Of a stretch of 64,000 bases of DNA, positions 33,922-43,804 are shown piece by piece. The stretch spans positions 39,000 through 102,999 of IMG/VR virus record IMGVR_UViG_3300044712_001292. The stretch is one strand, 5' to 3'. The position numbers and the translations under genes are program-made. The notes under the pieces were generated by a model. The model made no database searches, was not told where the DNA came from, and worked only from the letters and a program-made list of their open reading frames with translations. The DNA comes from a virus. Within the stretch, counting starts at the first letter, position 1; each line of letters opens with the position of its first letter.

Positions 33922-34950
33922 ATGAGCGTTCCTACTCGTATCACCCTGGAGCGCTCTGCGAGTCAGGTGTTCCTGGCCTTTGACCAGGATATTACACGTG
34001 TGAGCGGCATCCTGCCGTGGGACAATGGGTTCACGCTGACCGTGAACGCTGCGCCCACGGCTATCACTGTCGTCACAAAAGTCGCGAACGGCATCTGGTT
34101 TCAGACGGCGTCGCCCTTCCTCGATTCAGACACCGTTCAACTGACGTATGCCGGTAGCAACCTCGTCGACGCAGCTACATCCACCGATCCCGTAGCTGCG
34201 TTTGCTGCCACGACCGCGCCTCCCTTCTGGCTGAACGGCAACCTGGTTCGCTCGGCCCTCGTGCCGCTGGCAGCACCGGATACGATCGTCATCACGCTGC
34301 GCGACCCCGTCGCATCGCTGACCAACAACCTCAAGAATGGCCTGGCAGTCACCATCAACGCCGTGGCTGTATCGCTGACGTCAGCTGTGGTGACAGGCAC
34401 GGGCCGAACAGTTACCATCGATTTGACGAATGACGTGTCGTATAACGACACTGTTGTCGTGACGTATACGTCGGGTTCTGGCGACTGGTACGCTGTCGAA
34501 GCGAATACGGCGGTCGCCTCGTTCACTGTCACGGCAGACAACGCCAGCGTGGTCGGTACCCCTGAGTCTGAGTATCCGCTCAGCACCGTCATCGCAGAAC
34601 CGCTGGCTATCACCGATAATGTGGTGACGGCGAAGCTCACGGTGTCGCTGAATAGCGTCGATCGCGAGATCGCATCCCGGTATGCTCCGACGTTCGATCA
34701 GGGCGGCTACTACGGCCTCCCTACCGTCAATCCGCCGACGGGCTTCTTCGTCCCGAGCAAGCAGCTGCCTATCCGCGACGGTCAGGTCTACGCTTACGCG
34801 TTCTCCATCCCCGGCAACCCTCAGTGGGCGTCGCTCGCTGCGGCCGAGTGGCTGTCGACCATGGTCGCCCGCATCGGCATCTCCCTGAACACTGCTAGGG
34901 CAACCGACCAGAGCATTACACTCGGCAACCGCACGATCACACAGGTGTAA
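33922..34950 (+). CDS. Virion protein with tandem Ig/SwmB-like beta domains
   Basis: 342 residues. Two similar beta modules of about 100 residues can be seen: first VFLAFDQDITRVSGILPWDN...DTVQLTYAGSNLVDAA, second IVITLRDPVASLTNN...YNDTVVVTYTSGSG, the pattern of SwmB/Ig-like surface repeats. A distinct C-terminal domain carries GGYYGLPTVNPPTGFFVPS and ASLAAAEWLSTMVARIG. Codon use is like that of the capsid block. Probably an exposed head or neck protein; placement between the head genes and head-tail joining genes fits but does not prove it. Confidence 0.6.
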   Translation: MSVPTRITLERSASQVFLAFDQDITRVSGILPWDNGFTLTVNAAPTAITVVTKVANGIWFQTASPFLDSDTVQLTYAGSNLVDAATSTDPVAAFAATTAPPFWLNGNLVRSALVPLAAPDTIVITLRDPVASLTNNLKNGLAVTINAVAVSLTSAVVTGTGRTVTIDLTNDVSYNDTVVVTYTSGSGDWYAVEANTAVASFTVTADNASVVGTPESEYPLSTVIAEPLAITDNVVTAKLTVSLNSVDREIASRYAPTFDQGGYYGLPTVNPPTGFFVPSKQLPIRDGQVYAYAFSIPGNPQWASLAAAEWLSTMVARIGISLNTARATDQSITLGNRTITQV

Positions 34951-34953
34951 GCC

Positions 34954-36237
34954 ATGGAACACCCGAAGCTGGGGATCATGTACGTAAAGGTGGCGGCAGA
35001 GTTACCTTTCAATTGGTTGCGGCCTTTCGATTCTGCCCTCAACTCCGCCACGTTACAGTGGCTGACGCCCTATATCGCCACTAAGTCATCTGAGGGTGAG
35101 TCCCCAAGAGCCGCGCCGACACAGCAAGCTCCGACGCCCGCGCCAGCCCCTCGGCAGGCACAGCCGGCACCGACTCCTCCGGCGGCACCGGCTTCGCAGG
35201 CTGCGCCTACACCACCAGCCGCTCCGGCTGGTCCAGTGGCCCCGCCGCAGGCTCCCGCAGAAAGCCCAGTGCAGACGCTGCTGAACGGCGGTCGTACGGT
35301 GGACGGTACGTTCGTCCCGTTGACACTGCAGGAACGTACACGGCTGTGGAACAGCCTTGGACCGCCGGCTACTCCAGGCAAGCGTCCCGGCCTGTCTCCG
35401 GCACAGCGCGATATACTGCGTGCACGCGAGCAGGAGCGCCTCGACACAGATAGGATGATCGCTACAGAGGTAGCTCGTCAGAAGATCAACCGTTCGATCG
35501 CGAAGTCACGCGGTGAAGCCTATACCGGCCGGGATGACCAGTTCGGCATCTTTAATGACACTGACCCGAGAACCGGTAACCGTAAATTCGAGATAGACCC
35601 GAAAACGGGTAGGCCCGTGTCTGTTTACGGTGGGCTTTTACCACAGGCACCGTTGACGACCCCACAGCAGGTGCAGAGCTACGCGCTGAAGCGACTTGCC
35701 CCTCAGACAGCTACCCCAACCGCCGGTGCCGACGCTCGCGCTGTTGCCGGCATGATTCAGAAGGACTTCGAACAGAAGCAAGACGAGCGCCGCGCCCGGC
35801 TGTTGGCAAATTCGCGACGGTCGCCCTACGGCCCTGGTGCAGCACAGTGGACGCCGGGTGGCACGAACCTGACGAGGACGCAGGAAGCGAACGCCATAAA
35901 CCGCTACCTCGATAGCGAGCGCCGCCGCACAGACGGATGGGATCCGGACGAGGCTTGGCTCCAGTCGTCAGACGCACGGGAGCTAGGCAATCGGGCCCGT
36001 GTCGTGCGGCAGGGTGATCCGTCGATGACTGAGTATGACTCCATCCGTCAGGTCCAGGGTGCGCCAGCCCGCTTCGACGCGTATAAGGAGGAAGCCGCTC
36101 GTCGTATGGCTGGTCCTGCCGAATATCCCGCCCAGCCGCCTGTAGCAACTCAGCAGCTGCCTGCTGCGAAGCCTATGGCACCCACCCCGTTGGCGAAGCC
36201 GCCGCAGATCTCTCGTGCTGGATTCCGTCGTCAGTGA
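34954..36237 (+). CDS. Hypothetical protein with Pro/Ala linker
   Basis: 427 residues. N-terminus MEHPKLGIMYVKVAAELPFN contains a Lys-x-Ala motif and resembles the start of 15547-17268 (YVKLAAE). Residues about 48-110 are nearly pure Pro/Ala/Gln. The remainder is charged and helical with Arg-rich segments (LSPAQRDILRAREQERLD, IQKDFEQKQDERRARLL). No enzymatic motif. The design, a short conserved N-terminal tag plus flexible linker plus charged body, would suit an internal or processed virion protein. Confidence 0.55.
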   Translation: MEHPKLGIMYVKVAAELPFNWLRPFDSALNSATLQWLTPYIATKSSEGESPRAAPTQQAPTPAPAPRQAQPAPTPPAAPASQAAPTPPAAPAGPVAPPQAPAESPVQTLLNGGRTVDGTFVPLTLQERTRLWNSLGPPATPGKRPGLSPAQRDILRAREQERLDTDRMIATEVARQKINRSIAKSRGEAYTGRDDQFGIFNDTDPRTGNRKFEIDPKTGRPVSVYGGLLPQAPLTTPQQVQSYALKRLAPQTATPTAGADARAVAGMIQKDFEQKQDERRARLLANSRRSPYGPGAAQWTPGGTNLTRTQEANAINRYLDSERRRTDGWDPDEAWLQSSDARELGNRARVVRQGDPSMTEYDSIRQVQGAPARFDAYKEEAARRMAGPAEYPAQPPVATQQLPAAKPMAPTPLAKPPQISRAGFRRQ

Positions 36238-36267
36238 CGAGAGTATGCATGGCACGTAAGGCCATCT

Positions 36268-37131
36268 ATGATCACCCCTATCGAAGTAACTCCGTCATCC
36301 ATAAGTAACCCGGTTAAGGTTACAAGGACTGCGGCTACCTCGCGCAAGCAGTTGGTCTTCAAACTCCTGGATGCAGAGGGTCGCCCTATCGATCTGCGGG
36401 AAGAAGTTCCGAACCCGCCGGCACGGAAGCCGACCTTCGGCACAGAACCGCCTGCGCAGGGGTCGAACGTCACCGTCCGGCTGCGTGCTCGCGATGGCGA
36501 ACTTTACGGACCAGTGCAGTTCGATGTCACCGGGCAGCTGCTTGACGAGCGTGGTTTCGTCGAGTTCCTGTTGACTGAGACCGAGACAAGCAAACCGGGT
36601 GTCTATCAGGCTGAGATCGGCCGATTCGCAGGTTCATGGCTCGTTGATACCTGGCCCGTCCTCGTCGTCGTCGAACCGTCCGTCTTTCAGACACTGAGCG
36701 GCAACGGTCCTATCACGATCCCGGAAATCCGGCTGGCCCTTCTGGACAATAACAACGGAGCTGACGGTGCCCCCTTCAACAACCTGCTGACAGACGTCGA
36801 ATTCTCTGACGTCGAGATCGCAAACGCGATTCGTCGTGTTGTCGACATGTGGAACGAGACGCCGCCCAACGTGATGTACTTCAGTACAAACGACTTCCCT
36901 TACCGCTACTGGTGGATTATGGGGACGTCGGCCATCTTGCTGCGGGCTGGGGCTGCCCGGTACCGCCGTAACAGGCTGGCGTACTCGGCAGGCGGCGTGT
37001 CTATAGACGACCAGTCGAAGGCTGAGGAATACGAGCAGGTCGGCGAGGCCCGTATGCGCGAGTTCAAGGAGTGGATGATGTCGGAGAAGGTCCGCATCAA
37101 TATGGGCTACTGCTGGGGCAACGGGATCTGA
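36268..37131 (+). CDS. Head-tail adaptor-type protein
   Basis: 287 residues. The N-terminal 140 residues form an Ig-like domain (VTVRLRARDGELYGPVQFDV). The C-terminal half is helical: TIPEIRLALLDNN, FSDVEIANAIRRVVDMWNET, then YRYWWIMGTSAILLRAGAAR and a charged closing helix. This resembles connector proteins that read LTDxEIxxAIxxAVxxWN..., which dock under the portal. It starts the head-tail joining block and is followed without a gap by the next joining gene. Assignment rests on helical pattern and place. Confidence 0.55.
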   Translation: MITPIEVTPSSISNPVKVTRTAATSRKQLVFKLLDAEGRPIDLREEVPNPPARKPTFGTEPPAQGSNVTVRLRARDGELYGPVQFDVTGQLLDERGFVEFLLTETETSKPGVYQAEIGRFAGSWLVDTWPVLVVVEPSVFQTLSGNGPITIPEIRLALLDNNNGADGAPFNNLLTDVEFSDVEIANAIRRVVDMWNETPPNVMYFSTNDFPYRYWWIMGTSAILLRAGAARYRRNRLAYSAGGVSIDDQSKAEEYEQVGEARMREFKEWMMSEKVRINMGYCWGNGI

Positions 37132-37136
37132 CCTTC

Positions 37137-37946
37137 ATGCCCGAACGCGTATTCCTTCGCATCAATGTCGACACGCACTTCAGCGTGCTGACGACTCAGC
37201 GGGTGACCGTTTCCTGGGCGATGGAGCCGTCGTTCGTAGAGCCCGGCCCGTGGACGTTTACGCTGCAGCGCGGGTACGCGCCGACGGAAGACGCGTGGGA
37301 GGACATCGCAACCACCGTAGACCAGCCCTGGCTCTACGACAACAGGCCGACAGTCAATGTCGTCGGTACGTCGGTCTACTACCGGATCAAGCTGGTCGAC
37401 GGCAACGGGGTCGTCTACTATTCGCAGGTACAGACGACGTCAGCGTACTGGACGAGGTACGACTGGTCGCTGGCGAAAGAGATCATCCGCAAGGAGACGC
37501 TGCTGCTTCGGAAGAAGACGGGCGTACGCGGCGTCCTGCTGAAGCGCCGTTACTTCGGCGAGCGCTGCCCCGTATGCACGAACCCGACGACTGGGCAAGT
37601 GGAGTCCAGCACCTGCACGACATGCTATGGCACGGGGATCGTCGGCGGCTATTACCCGCCGTTTGAGTACTGGGTCACAATGAATGCTACGCAACGCATG
37701 CGTAAGCTAACGGCGGAGCAGGGCGTCATCGCCTCCACCATCGAAAGCGTCCGTGCGCTCGCGTACCCCGTCCCCGAAGGGAACGATGTGTGGGTGAACG
37801 GTGAGACAAATCAGCGGTATTATGTGACACCGGATATTAAGGTTATCGCCCGTCACCGTGGCATCAGCCTTGTCCTCGATCTGGTGCTGAACGAGGTACC
37901 GACCGACCACGTCATCTACCAGTTCCCGACGCTATGCGCCCCATAA
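37137..37946 (+). CDS. Neck protein with zinc-finger-like Cys cluster
   Basis: 269 residues from the ATG at 37137; an upstream in-frame start at 37071 would lie inside the previous gene. A fibronectin/Ig-like N-terminal domain (VSWAMEPSFVEPGPWTFTLQ, YYRIKLVDGNGVVYYSQVQT) leads to a helix and then a cluster CPVC...CTTCYGTGIVGGYYPP near 165-195, which I know from structural proteins of many myoviruses in the head-tail region. The four cysteines should bind zinc. The C-terminus is beta (VWVNGETNQRYYVTPDIKVI). Function: head completion or neck structure, inferred. Confidence 0.6.
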   Translation: MPERVFLRINVDTHFSVLTTQRVTVSWAMEPSFVEPGPWTFTLQRGYAPTEDAWEDIATTVDQPWLYDNRPTVNVVGTSVYYRIKLVDGNGVVYYSQVQTTSAYWTRYDWSLAKEIIRKETLLLRKKTGVRGVLLKRRYFGERCPVCTNPTTGQVESSTCTTCYGTGIVGGYYPPFEYWVTMNATQRMRKLTAEQGVIASTIESVRALAYPVPEGNDVWVNGETNQRYYVTPDIKVIARHRGISLVLDLVLNEVPTDHVIYQFPTLCAP

Positions 37947-38053
37947 TTCGGAAGCCGAAGGTGCAGCCCGCACAGGCGCCTCCGAGCGAGGCTTCACGGG
38001 TGGTATTAGCCAAGCCTGCGCCTAAGCTGGTACCTAAGCTACCATGCCGCTGA
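37934..38053 (+). CDS. Tiny Pro-rich basic peptide, overlapping gene
   Basis: 39 residues: MRPIIRKPKVQPAQAPPSEA, then VVLAKPAPKLVPKLPCR. It overlaps the preceding gene by 13 bases and the next start by 10, filling what would otherwise be a 97-base gap in a region where genes touch. The tight placement and Lys-Pro periodicity suggest a real gene; a chance frame cannot be excluded. No ribosome-binding site is clear. Confidence 0.4.
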   Translation: MRPIIRKPKVQPAQAPPSEASRVVLAKPAPKLVPKLPCR

Positions 38054-38856
38054 CGAACGACGGAAATGAGCGCGACGTCAGGCTGCGTCCTGACTCGGCC
38101 CCTATTCCGGGTGCCGACGAGAACCTGAATGGTCCTATACCGCCGGGTGCTCCGTGCGACACGGTTGGCACGCAGACAGACCTGCCGGCGAGCGGATACA
38201 CCGTTCAGACGCCATCTGCAACGTTCGAGCAGCAGTACGACTGGTCCGCCCTGGCTGACGTGTGCCCGCGCGGATTCGACATGAGGACGGTAGAGACGGT
38301 CCTCTTCAAGATCGTTGTTTCGCACTTCTCAAACCCCGACCGCATCATCAACCCAGACCTCAAGTCGCTGATCTACACGCCGAACCCGACCACCACCAAG
38401 CTGCGTGTTGCGCTCAATACCGCTTTTGATCTGCCGACGTCGACGAAGCTACCTGCAGTCATCCTGAAGCGCGGACAACAGGAGTTCGAGCGTATTGGCA
38501 TCAACGACAGCAGTGAACAGCGCGTACTTGAGCCCGAGATCATACCGTTCGTCAGGCGCGTGAAGGGTACGCATCTGCTGATGTCGGTATCTTCGGTGCC
38601 CGGGGAGACCGAGAACCTGGCGAACGAGCTCGTCGACGCCTTTACATGCCTATCGCCCGTCCTTCGTTCCGAGCTGCCCTTCGCCGACTTTGAAGTCGCC
38701 GGAGTTACCGAGCTTCAGATCTCGGATGAGCTCGGTAATAGATCAGTCGTAGCCGTGCAACTCGTTTACAAATATGAGCTTGGGTGGACTCTGCGCAAGT
38801 CTACGCCCCTTGCAAGCCGACTTGCGCTTCGTACACTCTTTAACGTCCAGAGCTAG
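38044..38856 (+). CDS. Probable tail terminator / neck protein
   Basis: 270 residues. Disordered Pro-rich N-terminus (APIPGADENLNGPIPPGAPC) then an alpha/beta domain: TVETVLFKIVVSHFSNPDRI, AVILKRGQQEFERIGIND, GTHLLMSVSSVPGETENLAN and a closing beta pair (VVAVQLVYKYELGWTL). Its position directly before sheath and tube genes is where tail terminator proteins (which cap the tube and sheath) are encoded in contractile phages. The fold fits loosely; no motif is diagnostic. Confidence 0.5.
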   Translation: MPLTNDGNERDVRLRPDSAPIPGADENLNGPIPPGAPCDTVGTQTDLPASGYTVQTPSATFEQQYDWSALADVCPRGFDMRTVETVLFKIVVSHFSNPDRIINPDLKSLIYTPNPTTTKLRVALNTAFDLPTSTKLPAVILKRGQQEFERIGINDSSEQRVLEPEIIPFVRRVKGTHLLMSVSSVPGETENLANELVDAFTCLSPVLRSELPFADFEVAGVTELQISDELGNRSVVAVQLVYKYELGWTLRKSTPLASRLALRTLFNVQS

Positions 38857-38864
38857 AGGTAGGC

Positions 38865-40862
38865 ATGACCGAGCCCGTTACTACAGTACTGCCGACGACG
38901 CTCTTCCGGCGTTTCCGCGAAGTGCCGGCCACACTGTCGTCGCAAAACGGCGTCCTCCTCGCCGGTATGGCCTACGTCGAGCACGGATACAAGCGTGCAG
39001 CCGGTACGGGCGGCATCGGTCAGTACGTCGGCTCGACGCTGACAGCTGCGTGGCCGAATCTAGGTGTGAACGAAACGGTTCGTACATCGACGGCTGTCGC
39101 CACCATCGTTTCTGCCATCGTCCGTTACTATACGGAGACCGGCGCTCCCGGTGCTACCAAGGGCACACAGTACGGTACGGCGCCGAATAAGATCACACAT
39201 AACGGTACCGCGACCATCTGGACCGGAGCCGGGTTCACTCCGTCGCTGAACGTGCCTCTGGCTGTCGGTGACTATGTACGGCTGGACAATAACGGGGTGA
39301 CAGTTCTTCACACCCGTGTGACTGGTTTCGAGGCTATCGGCGGTCAGCTGAAGGTTCTTGTTCTCGCGGACAACATCCCGGCCGCGCTGACCGGCGTTGG
39401 CGTATACTTCAACGTCAGTGTCGGTCAGGTAGCGACTCTGGATCTGCTGAACAGCCAGCTGACCACGACTTCCAGCCAGGTCACGATTCCGGCCGCGCTG
39501 ACGGCCGCAACGTCGCGCACGGGCAGTGCCTACCCGGTTATAGGCGCCACGCTGCCGGATGGCACCGTCCTCGGCCAGGCCTATGTCGACTACTTCGCGA
39601 CACTGACGGGCGCCTTCACAGGCAACGTGGTGAAGTTGAAGACCGCCACCGACGTTTATGCGACGTTCCCGGATACCGGCGTAGGTTCGGGACTCGGCTT
39701 CGCCGCGCTCAACGCCCTATCGCCGACGGTTACGGGGCTTCAGCCTGCGCCGGTTGGCGTCATAGCTCCGACGAGCGATACGCTGGGTGGCTATCAGGCA
39801 CTCATCGACGTCATCCGTTTCCGGTCTGACTACAGCGCGATTGCCGTACTCAGCGAGGACTCGAGCGTCATAGCTGCGTTCGCTGATCTGCTGAACTCTC
39901 GCGCATCCAACTATCAGCCCGCTCAGCTGTTCGTCGGCATGTCGTTCACGAAGGACGAGGAAATCGGCTCGTCGACAGCCGTAACGATCAACGACTCGCA
40001 GACCCCAGGTGAGCAACGCACGTTCCTGGTTACGGCCGGAGCTCCGTTCGCAACCGCGGTAAGCGGTGACACCATCCGTCACTACACGTCTCCGACGGTT
40101 TATGTGACGTATGTTATCCAGTCCGTCATCAGCACCCAGACGGCTATCGTCACGTCTGCGGTGCCCGGCGGCCCCCTGGCTGCCCAGACCATCGAAGTCT
40201 GGCACCACCTGACGACGGCTGAGCAGGTCGCTTCGGCGATCGGCGAAGCACAGTCGTTTGCGAACGACTCGGTGAACCTGATCTACCCCGACACCTTCAC
40301 CTACGGCGGTGTATCGGTTCCGCCGTACATGATGGCTGCTTACGCTGCTGCGCTGCAGTCATGGTCCGCCCCGCAGCAGATGCTGTCGTACGTGGTACCG
40401 TCCTCCCCCTGGAGCGCACCGACGCAGGCGGCTGTGTCGGGCTATCAGGATGAGCTGGCGTCCGGCGGTCTGTTCGTGTTCGACGTATCGACGTCCGGTG
40501 TCCTCTACGTCCGCTTCCCGCGTACGACGGACCCGTCGTCTGATCAGACGTCTCAGTCTGTCGTTGTGGCGACGGAGCAGTTCGTTACGCGGTATATCGC
40601 CAGCCAGCTGACTCCGCTGCTGGGTCTGTACCGGACGTCGACGGAACTGTACGCTCAGCTGCGTACGAAGGCCTCCGCAGCACTGGCGTCGTTGCGGAAC
40701 GCGTCCGTCAGCGGTCTCGGTTCCATCATCATCTCTGGCACTGTCGGCGACATAGGCCAGAGCACGACAAACGCCAACACTGTCGTCGTTCCTATTACCG
40801 TATCGATTGCCGGCGTCGCTGAAGACATCCTCCAGCTCGATATCACGGTCACGCTAGGGTAA
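38865..40862 (+). CDS. Tail sheath protein
   Basis: 665 residues, followed after four bases by a 141-residue tube-like protein, the sheath-tube pair of contractile tails. Beta-rich insertion domains (residues about 90-290, e.g. LAVGDYVRLDNNGVTVLHTR) precede the core: GGYQALIDVIRFRSDYSAIA near 305 (the Rossmann-like part where sheath proteins read xxLIxALxxR), YGGVSVPPYMMAAYAAALQS near 475-500 and the C-terminal handshake region RYIASQLTPLLGLYRTS then VPITVSIAGVAEDILQLDIT. It would polymerise around the tube and contract at injection. Confidence 0.75.
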   Translation: MTEPVTTVLPTTLFRRFREVPATLSSQNGVLLAGMAYVEHGYKRAAGTGGIGQYVGSTLTAAWPNLGVNETVRTSTAVATIVSAIVRYYTETGAPGATKGTQYGTAPNKITHNGTATIWTGAGFTPSLNVPLAVGDYVRLDNNGVTVLHTRVTGFEAIGGQLKVLVLADNIPAALTGVGVYFNVSVGQVATLDLLNSQLTTTSSQVTIPAALTAATSRTGSAYPVIGATLPDGTVLGQAYVDYFATLTGAFTGNVVKLKTATDVYATFPDTGVGSGLGFAALNALSPTVTGLQPAPVGVIAPTSDTLGGYQALIDVIRFRSDYSAIAVLSEDSSVIAAFADLLNSRASNYQPAQLFVGMSFTKDEEIGSSTAVTINDSQTPGEQRTFLVTAGAPFATAVSGDTIRHYTSPTVYVTYVIQSVISTQTAIVTSAVPGGPLAAQTIEVWHHLTTAEQVASAIGEAQSFANDSVNLIYPDTFTYGGVSVPPYMMAAYAAALQSWSAPQQMLSYVVPSSPWSAPTQAAVSGYQDELASGGLFVFDVSTSGVLYVRFPRTTDPSSDQTSQSVVVATEQFVTRYIASQLTPLLGLYRTSTELYAQLRTKASAALASLRNASVSGLGSIIISGTVGDIGQSTTNANTVVVPITVSIAGVAEDILQLDITVTLG

Positions 40863-40865
40863 TAT

Positions 40866-41291
40866 ATGGCCAATACCTCATGCAACAGTCGTTCCCTTCA
40901 GGGCGTATTCCGCGGAAGCTCAGCTGTCATCGCTACGGACGATAGCGACTTCAAGGGCATCGTGCAGGGGTACGAGATCACGTTCCAGGTCGACAAGAAG
41001 CAGGTATTCGATCTCGTCTCACCCGGCTTCTACTACCTCGAGCAGCCACCTGTCGGGGCGGCCTCCTTCTCGAAGATCGTCGGACCCAAGGGCCTGCAGA
41101 AGAACCTCTGCTCCTGTGTTCCGAAGACCATCACCATCGACGCCTCCGCTGCAAACTGCTACCCTGGAACCGGGGTGCAGGCGCAGTACGTTCTTGTAAA
41201 CGCTCTTCCAACTGGCCTGAAGGTCAGCAGCACCGTCCAGGACTGGCTCATCGCTTTCTCTGTTTCGTATATATTCAGTGATCTGCAGTGA
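40866..41291 (+). CDS. Tail tube protein
   Basis: 141 residues, Gly/Val-rich beta sequence: FRGSSAVIATDDSDFKGIVQ, YEITFQVDKKQVFDLVSPGF, GLKVSSTVQDWLIAFSVSYI. Size, beta content and direct placement behind the sheath match tube proteins that form the DNA channel. Four cysteines (CNS, CSC, CYP) are unusual for a tube protein. The stop overlaps the next start (GTGA), so translation is coupled to the spike gene. Confidence 0.68.
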   Translation: MANTSCNSRSLQGVFRGSSAVIATDDSDFKGIVQGYEITFQVDKKQVFDLVSPGFYYLEQPPVGAASFSKIVGPKGLQKNLCSCVPKTITIDASAANCYPGTGVQAQYVLVNALPTGLKVSSTVQDWLIAFSVSYIFSDLQ

Positions 41292-43804
41292 ACCCTCCGG
41301 TAAAGCCGCCCTCTGTTCAGCAGCTTGACCCTCAGCAAGCCGGCTTGGGGGCACCGAATCTATCGCAACTCCCTCAGCCATTGGTGGTACCGGAGCCGAT
41401 AGCGTCACAGACGCGTTTACCGGACCCTGGTCGTGGAGCCGTACTGCCCTCGTACATCGTACGGGGCCAGATCAAGATGGCGCTTCCGGCGCTGAACATG
41501 TACGACGTCTATGTCGCGTCGATGGGGCTCGTCGTTGCCCAGGTGATCTCGACGACAGGTGGCAGCAACGTCTTCCGACCGGCGACAACGGCCCAGGCTT
41601 CGATGGTTCCTGGTACCGAGGTGTGGGTGGCGCTGGACCCGGTGAATAACCAGCACGGCTTCATCCTGGGAGCAGCAAACACCAGCGCCCCGCTGCAATC
41701 GTATTCGCAGAACCTGTCGCAGTACCCTCAGGTATCCGGGCTCGAATTCGATCCGAAGACATCGGCTGCGCGGCAGCTGGATGCCAAGGTGGCTGCGGGT
41801 GTTCCGGCAGAAAGCGCCCCGAACACCGTCCACTCCGTCCGAGACGTCGTACCCGGTGACTGGTCCGTAACAAACGCCCAAGGTGGTGGCGTCGGTGTTG
41901 AGTCGTATCGCGTGTGGATTGGTGGCGGACCTATGGTTGGCATTACGTTCTTCTGCGATGAGCAGACGACGCGTATTGCTGGCTCAGGTCTTGAGCTCAT
42001 CACCATGGCCGAGGAGTACGAGGATCGGCTGATGGGCCGTTCACTCGTATCCATCCGTCGCCGCGTCGACTTCCCATCTGACGCGCTATTCGACAACCCG
42101 CCAAACCTTCTTGAGGTACGCGGTCAGACCTACGCTGGCCAGAGCAGCTTTCAGTCGTATCGACCGAAGGACAACCCGGCGCAGAAGAATGACGCCGCAC
42201 AGTGGCCTGATCCGCAGCGGTTTGCGCTGATCCATGAATACCGTGGTGTAGACGGAACCTACGCCCTGACATCCGCAGCGAGCCTGACGCTGCAGAAGTG
42301 GGTGGGCGTACTCATGCCCATCGAGGTCGTCTCGCGCCCTGACGCAGCACCGGTAACAGATTTCCCGGGTGTGGTGCAGCCGAAGGAACAGCCGGAAGAC
42401 CCGAATACGTTCCCGGCCCCAGAGTACACGATTCCCGACCGCAAGGTCATCACAGGCGATAAAGACCTGGAACTGATCTCTGGCGAAGCGATCATGTCCC
42501 GGAACCGCAGCGAGGCCTCTCCGCTGCCTGGAATGACGAACGCCGGAAACATCATAGCATCCATCATCGGATGGCAGTCCGCCCGAGCGTTTGCCAAGAC
42601 CGACATGTGGAAGCTGCTCACGGGGCAGATGCCGAAGTTCATGATGGACGGCTCTCGGCCACGTGAAATCGATGAAATCAACACCGACGCTGGATCATGG
42701 AAGCGCGTCCCGAAGTTCTTCGCCGTAAACCTGAACTCCTATGGTGCGTCCAAGCGGCTGTACATGGGCCGTGCCATGATATCGATAACCGACGAGGGCG
42801 GCATTGTTCTGCAGGATGCCTGGGGTAGCCAGATCATCATGGCTGGCGGTAATATCTACATCACCGCGGAGCACGGCATCATCAGGAACGCGGGTAAGGA
42901 CAACGTCGATCTGAGCGGCCGTGATCACACGATGACGGCTGGTCGCAATACCGATATTTTCGCAAGCGGCGGCAGTGCGACGCTGTCGGCCGGCGCCCAG
43001 CTGTCGCTTATCGGTGGTGTCAGTGGTGACCACGGCGTGCTGATCCACTCGAAGGGTACCGGATCGGCCATGCTGATGAACGGCGACACGGAGACCTACG
43101 CCGCTGCCAACGGTGGCATCGCGCTGCGGTCTGAGGGTGGTATCACAGCTGACGGTAAAGCGATCCGTCTCAAGGCTGCGAAGGGGGCCGTCGGCATCAA
43201 GTCCGAGCTCGGTGTCCTCGTCGAGGCCGGCAAGCTGAGCTCCGCCTTCACGCCGACTGGCATGTGGCTCTCCGACACAGAGGGCGGAACCGACCGTGGC
43301 GTCATGCTCAGCCCGTACGGCTCCTACATGCCGTTGCTGACGGTCACAGTGAATCTCGTTACGTTCGGCATGAGCAACATGCTGACGAACAGCAATTCCC
43401 AGTACGCCGTATACAAAGGCGCACCGACGGACACGCTGCGTAGTTCGCTGAACAGCCTCAAGGTCGGCTCGACGACGCCTGACGCCAAGGAAGAGCTGTA
43501 CCCTGGCTACCTGTCCTCGAGCGACTACGGTGCTGAGACAGAAGCCTTCAAGCTACCGGAACCGGCGTGGCAGACTCGCATCATGACGGCTGGAAATGCC
43601 AACCAGATGCAGAAGAAGTACACGTGGAAGATCAACATGTCCGTTAACGGGCAGATGCCGTTCCCCGGCAAGAAGTACTGGGAGAGCGATAAGAGCGGCG
43701 TGAAGAGCATCGCTAACTACGTCGGATACGGTGAGAACTACGATCACGAGGCCGAGATCGCCGTCCGAGACATGCCTCTTCAGAAGATGTTGCGTGGCCT
43801 ATGA
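41288..43804 (+). CDS. Baseplate spike / VgrG-gp5-like beta-helix protein
   Basis: 838 residues from a GTG. After a Pro-rich lead the OB-fold-like segment YDVYVASMGLVVAQVISTTG...GTEVWVALDPVNNQHGFILG (about 65-130) resembles the gp5/VgrG N-terminal ring. Residues about 505-680 are a repetitive beta-helix (AWGSQIIMAGGNIYITAEHG, GGIALRSEGGITADGKAIRL, KGAVGIKSELGVLVEAG), the needle that pierces the cell. The C-terminal 150 residues hold a Tyr/Lys-rich domain (MQKKYTWKINMSVNGQMPF). No lysozyme domain is evident. Immediately after the tube gene, as expected for a central spike. Confidence 0.7.
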   Translation: MNPPVKPPSVQQLDPQQAGLGAPNLSQLPQPLVVPEPIASQTRLPDPGRGAVLPSYIVRGQIKMALPALNMYDVYVASMGLVVAQVISTTGGSNVFRPATTAQASMVPGTEVWVALDPVNNQHGFILGAANTSAPLQSYSQNLSQYPQVSGLEFDPKTSAARQLDAKVAAGVPAESAPNTVHSVRDVVPGDWSVTNAQGGGVGVESYRVWIGGGPMVGITFFCDEQTTRIAGSGLELITMAEEYEDRLMGRSLVSIRRRVDFPSDALFDNPPNLLEVRGQTYAGQSSFQSYRPKDNPAQKNDAAQWPDPQRFALIHEYRGVDGTYALTSAASLTLQKWVGVLMPIEVVSRPDAAPVTDFPGVVQPKEQPEDPNTFPAPEYTIPDRKVITGDKDLELISGEAIMSRNRSEASPLPGMTNAGNIIASIIGWQSARAFAKTDMWKLLTGQMPKFMMDGSRPREIDEINTDAGSWKRVPKFFAVNLNSYGASKRLYMGRAMISITDEGGIVLQDAWGSQIIMAGGNIYITAEHGIIRNAGKDNVDLSGRDHTMTAGRNTDIFASGGSATLSAGAQLSLIGGVSGDHGVLIHSKGTGSAMLMNGDTETYAAANGGIALRSEGGITADGKAIRLKAAKGAVGIKSELGVLVEAGKLSSAFTPTGMWLSDTEGGTDRGVMLSPYGSYMPLLTVTVNLVTFGMSNMLTNSNSQYAVYKGAPTDTLRSSLNSLKVGSTTPDAKEELYPGYLSSSDYGAETEAFKLPEPAWQTRIMTAGNANQMQKKYTWKINMSVNGQMPFPGKKYWESDKSGVKSIANYVGYGENYDHEAEIAVRDMPLQKMLRGL

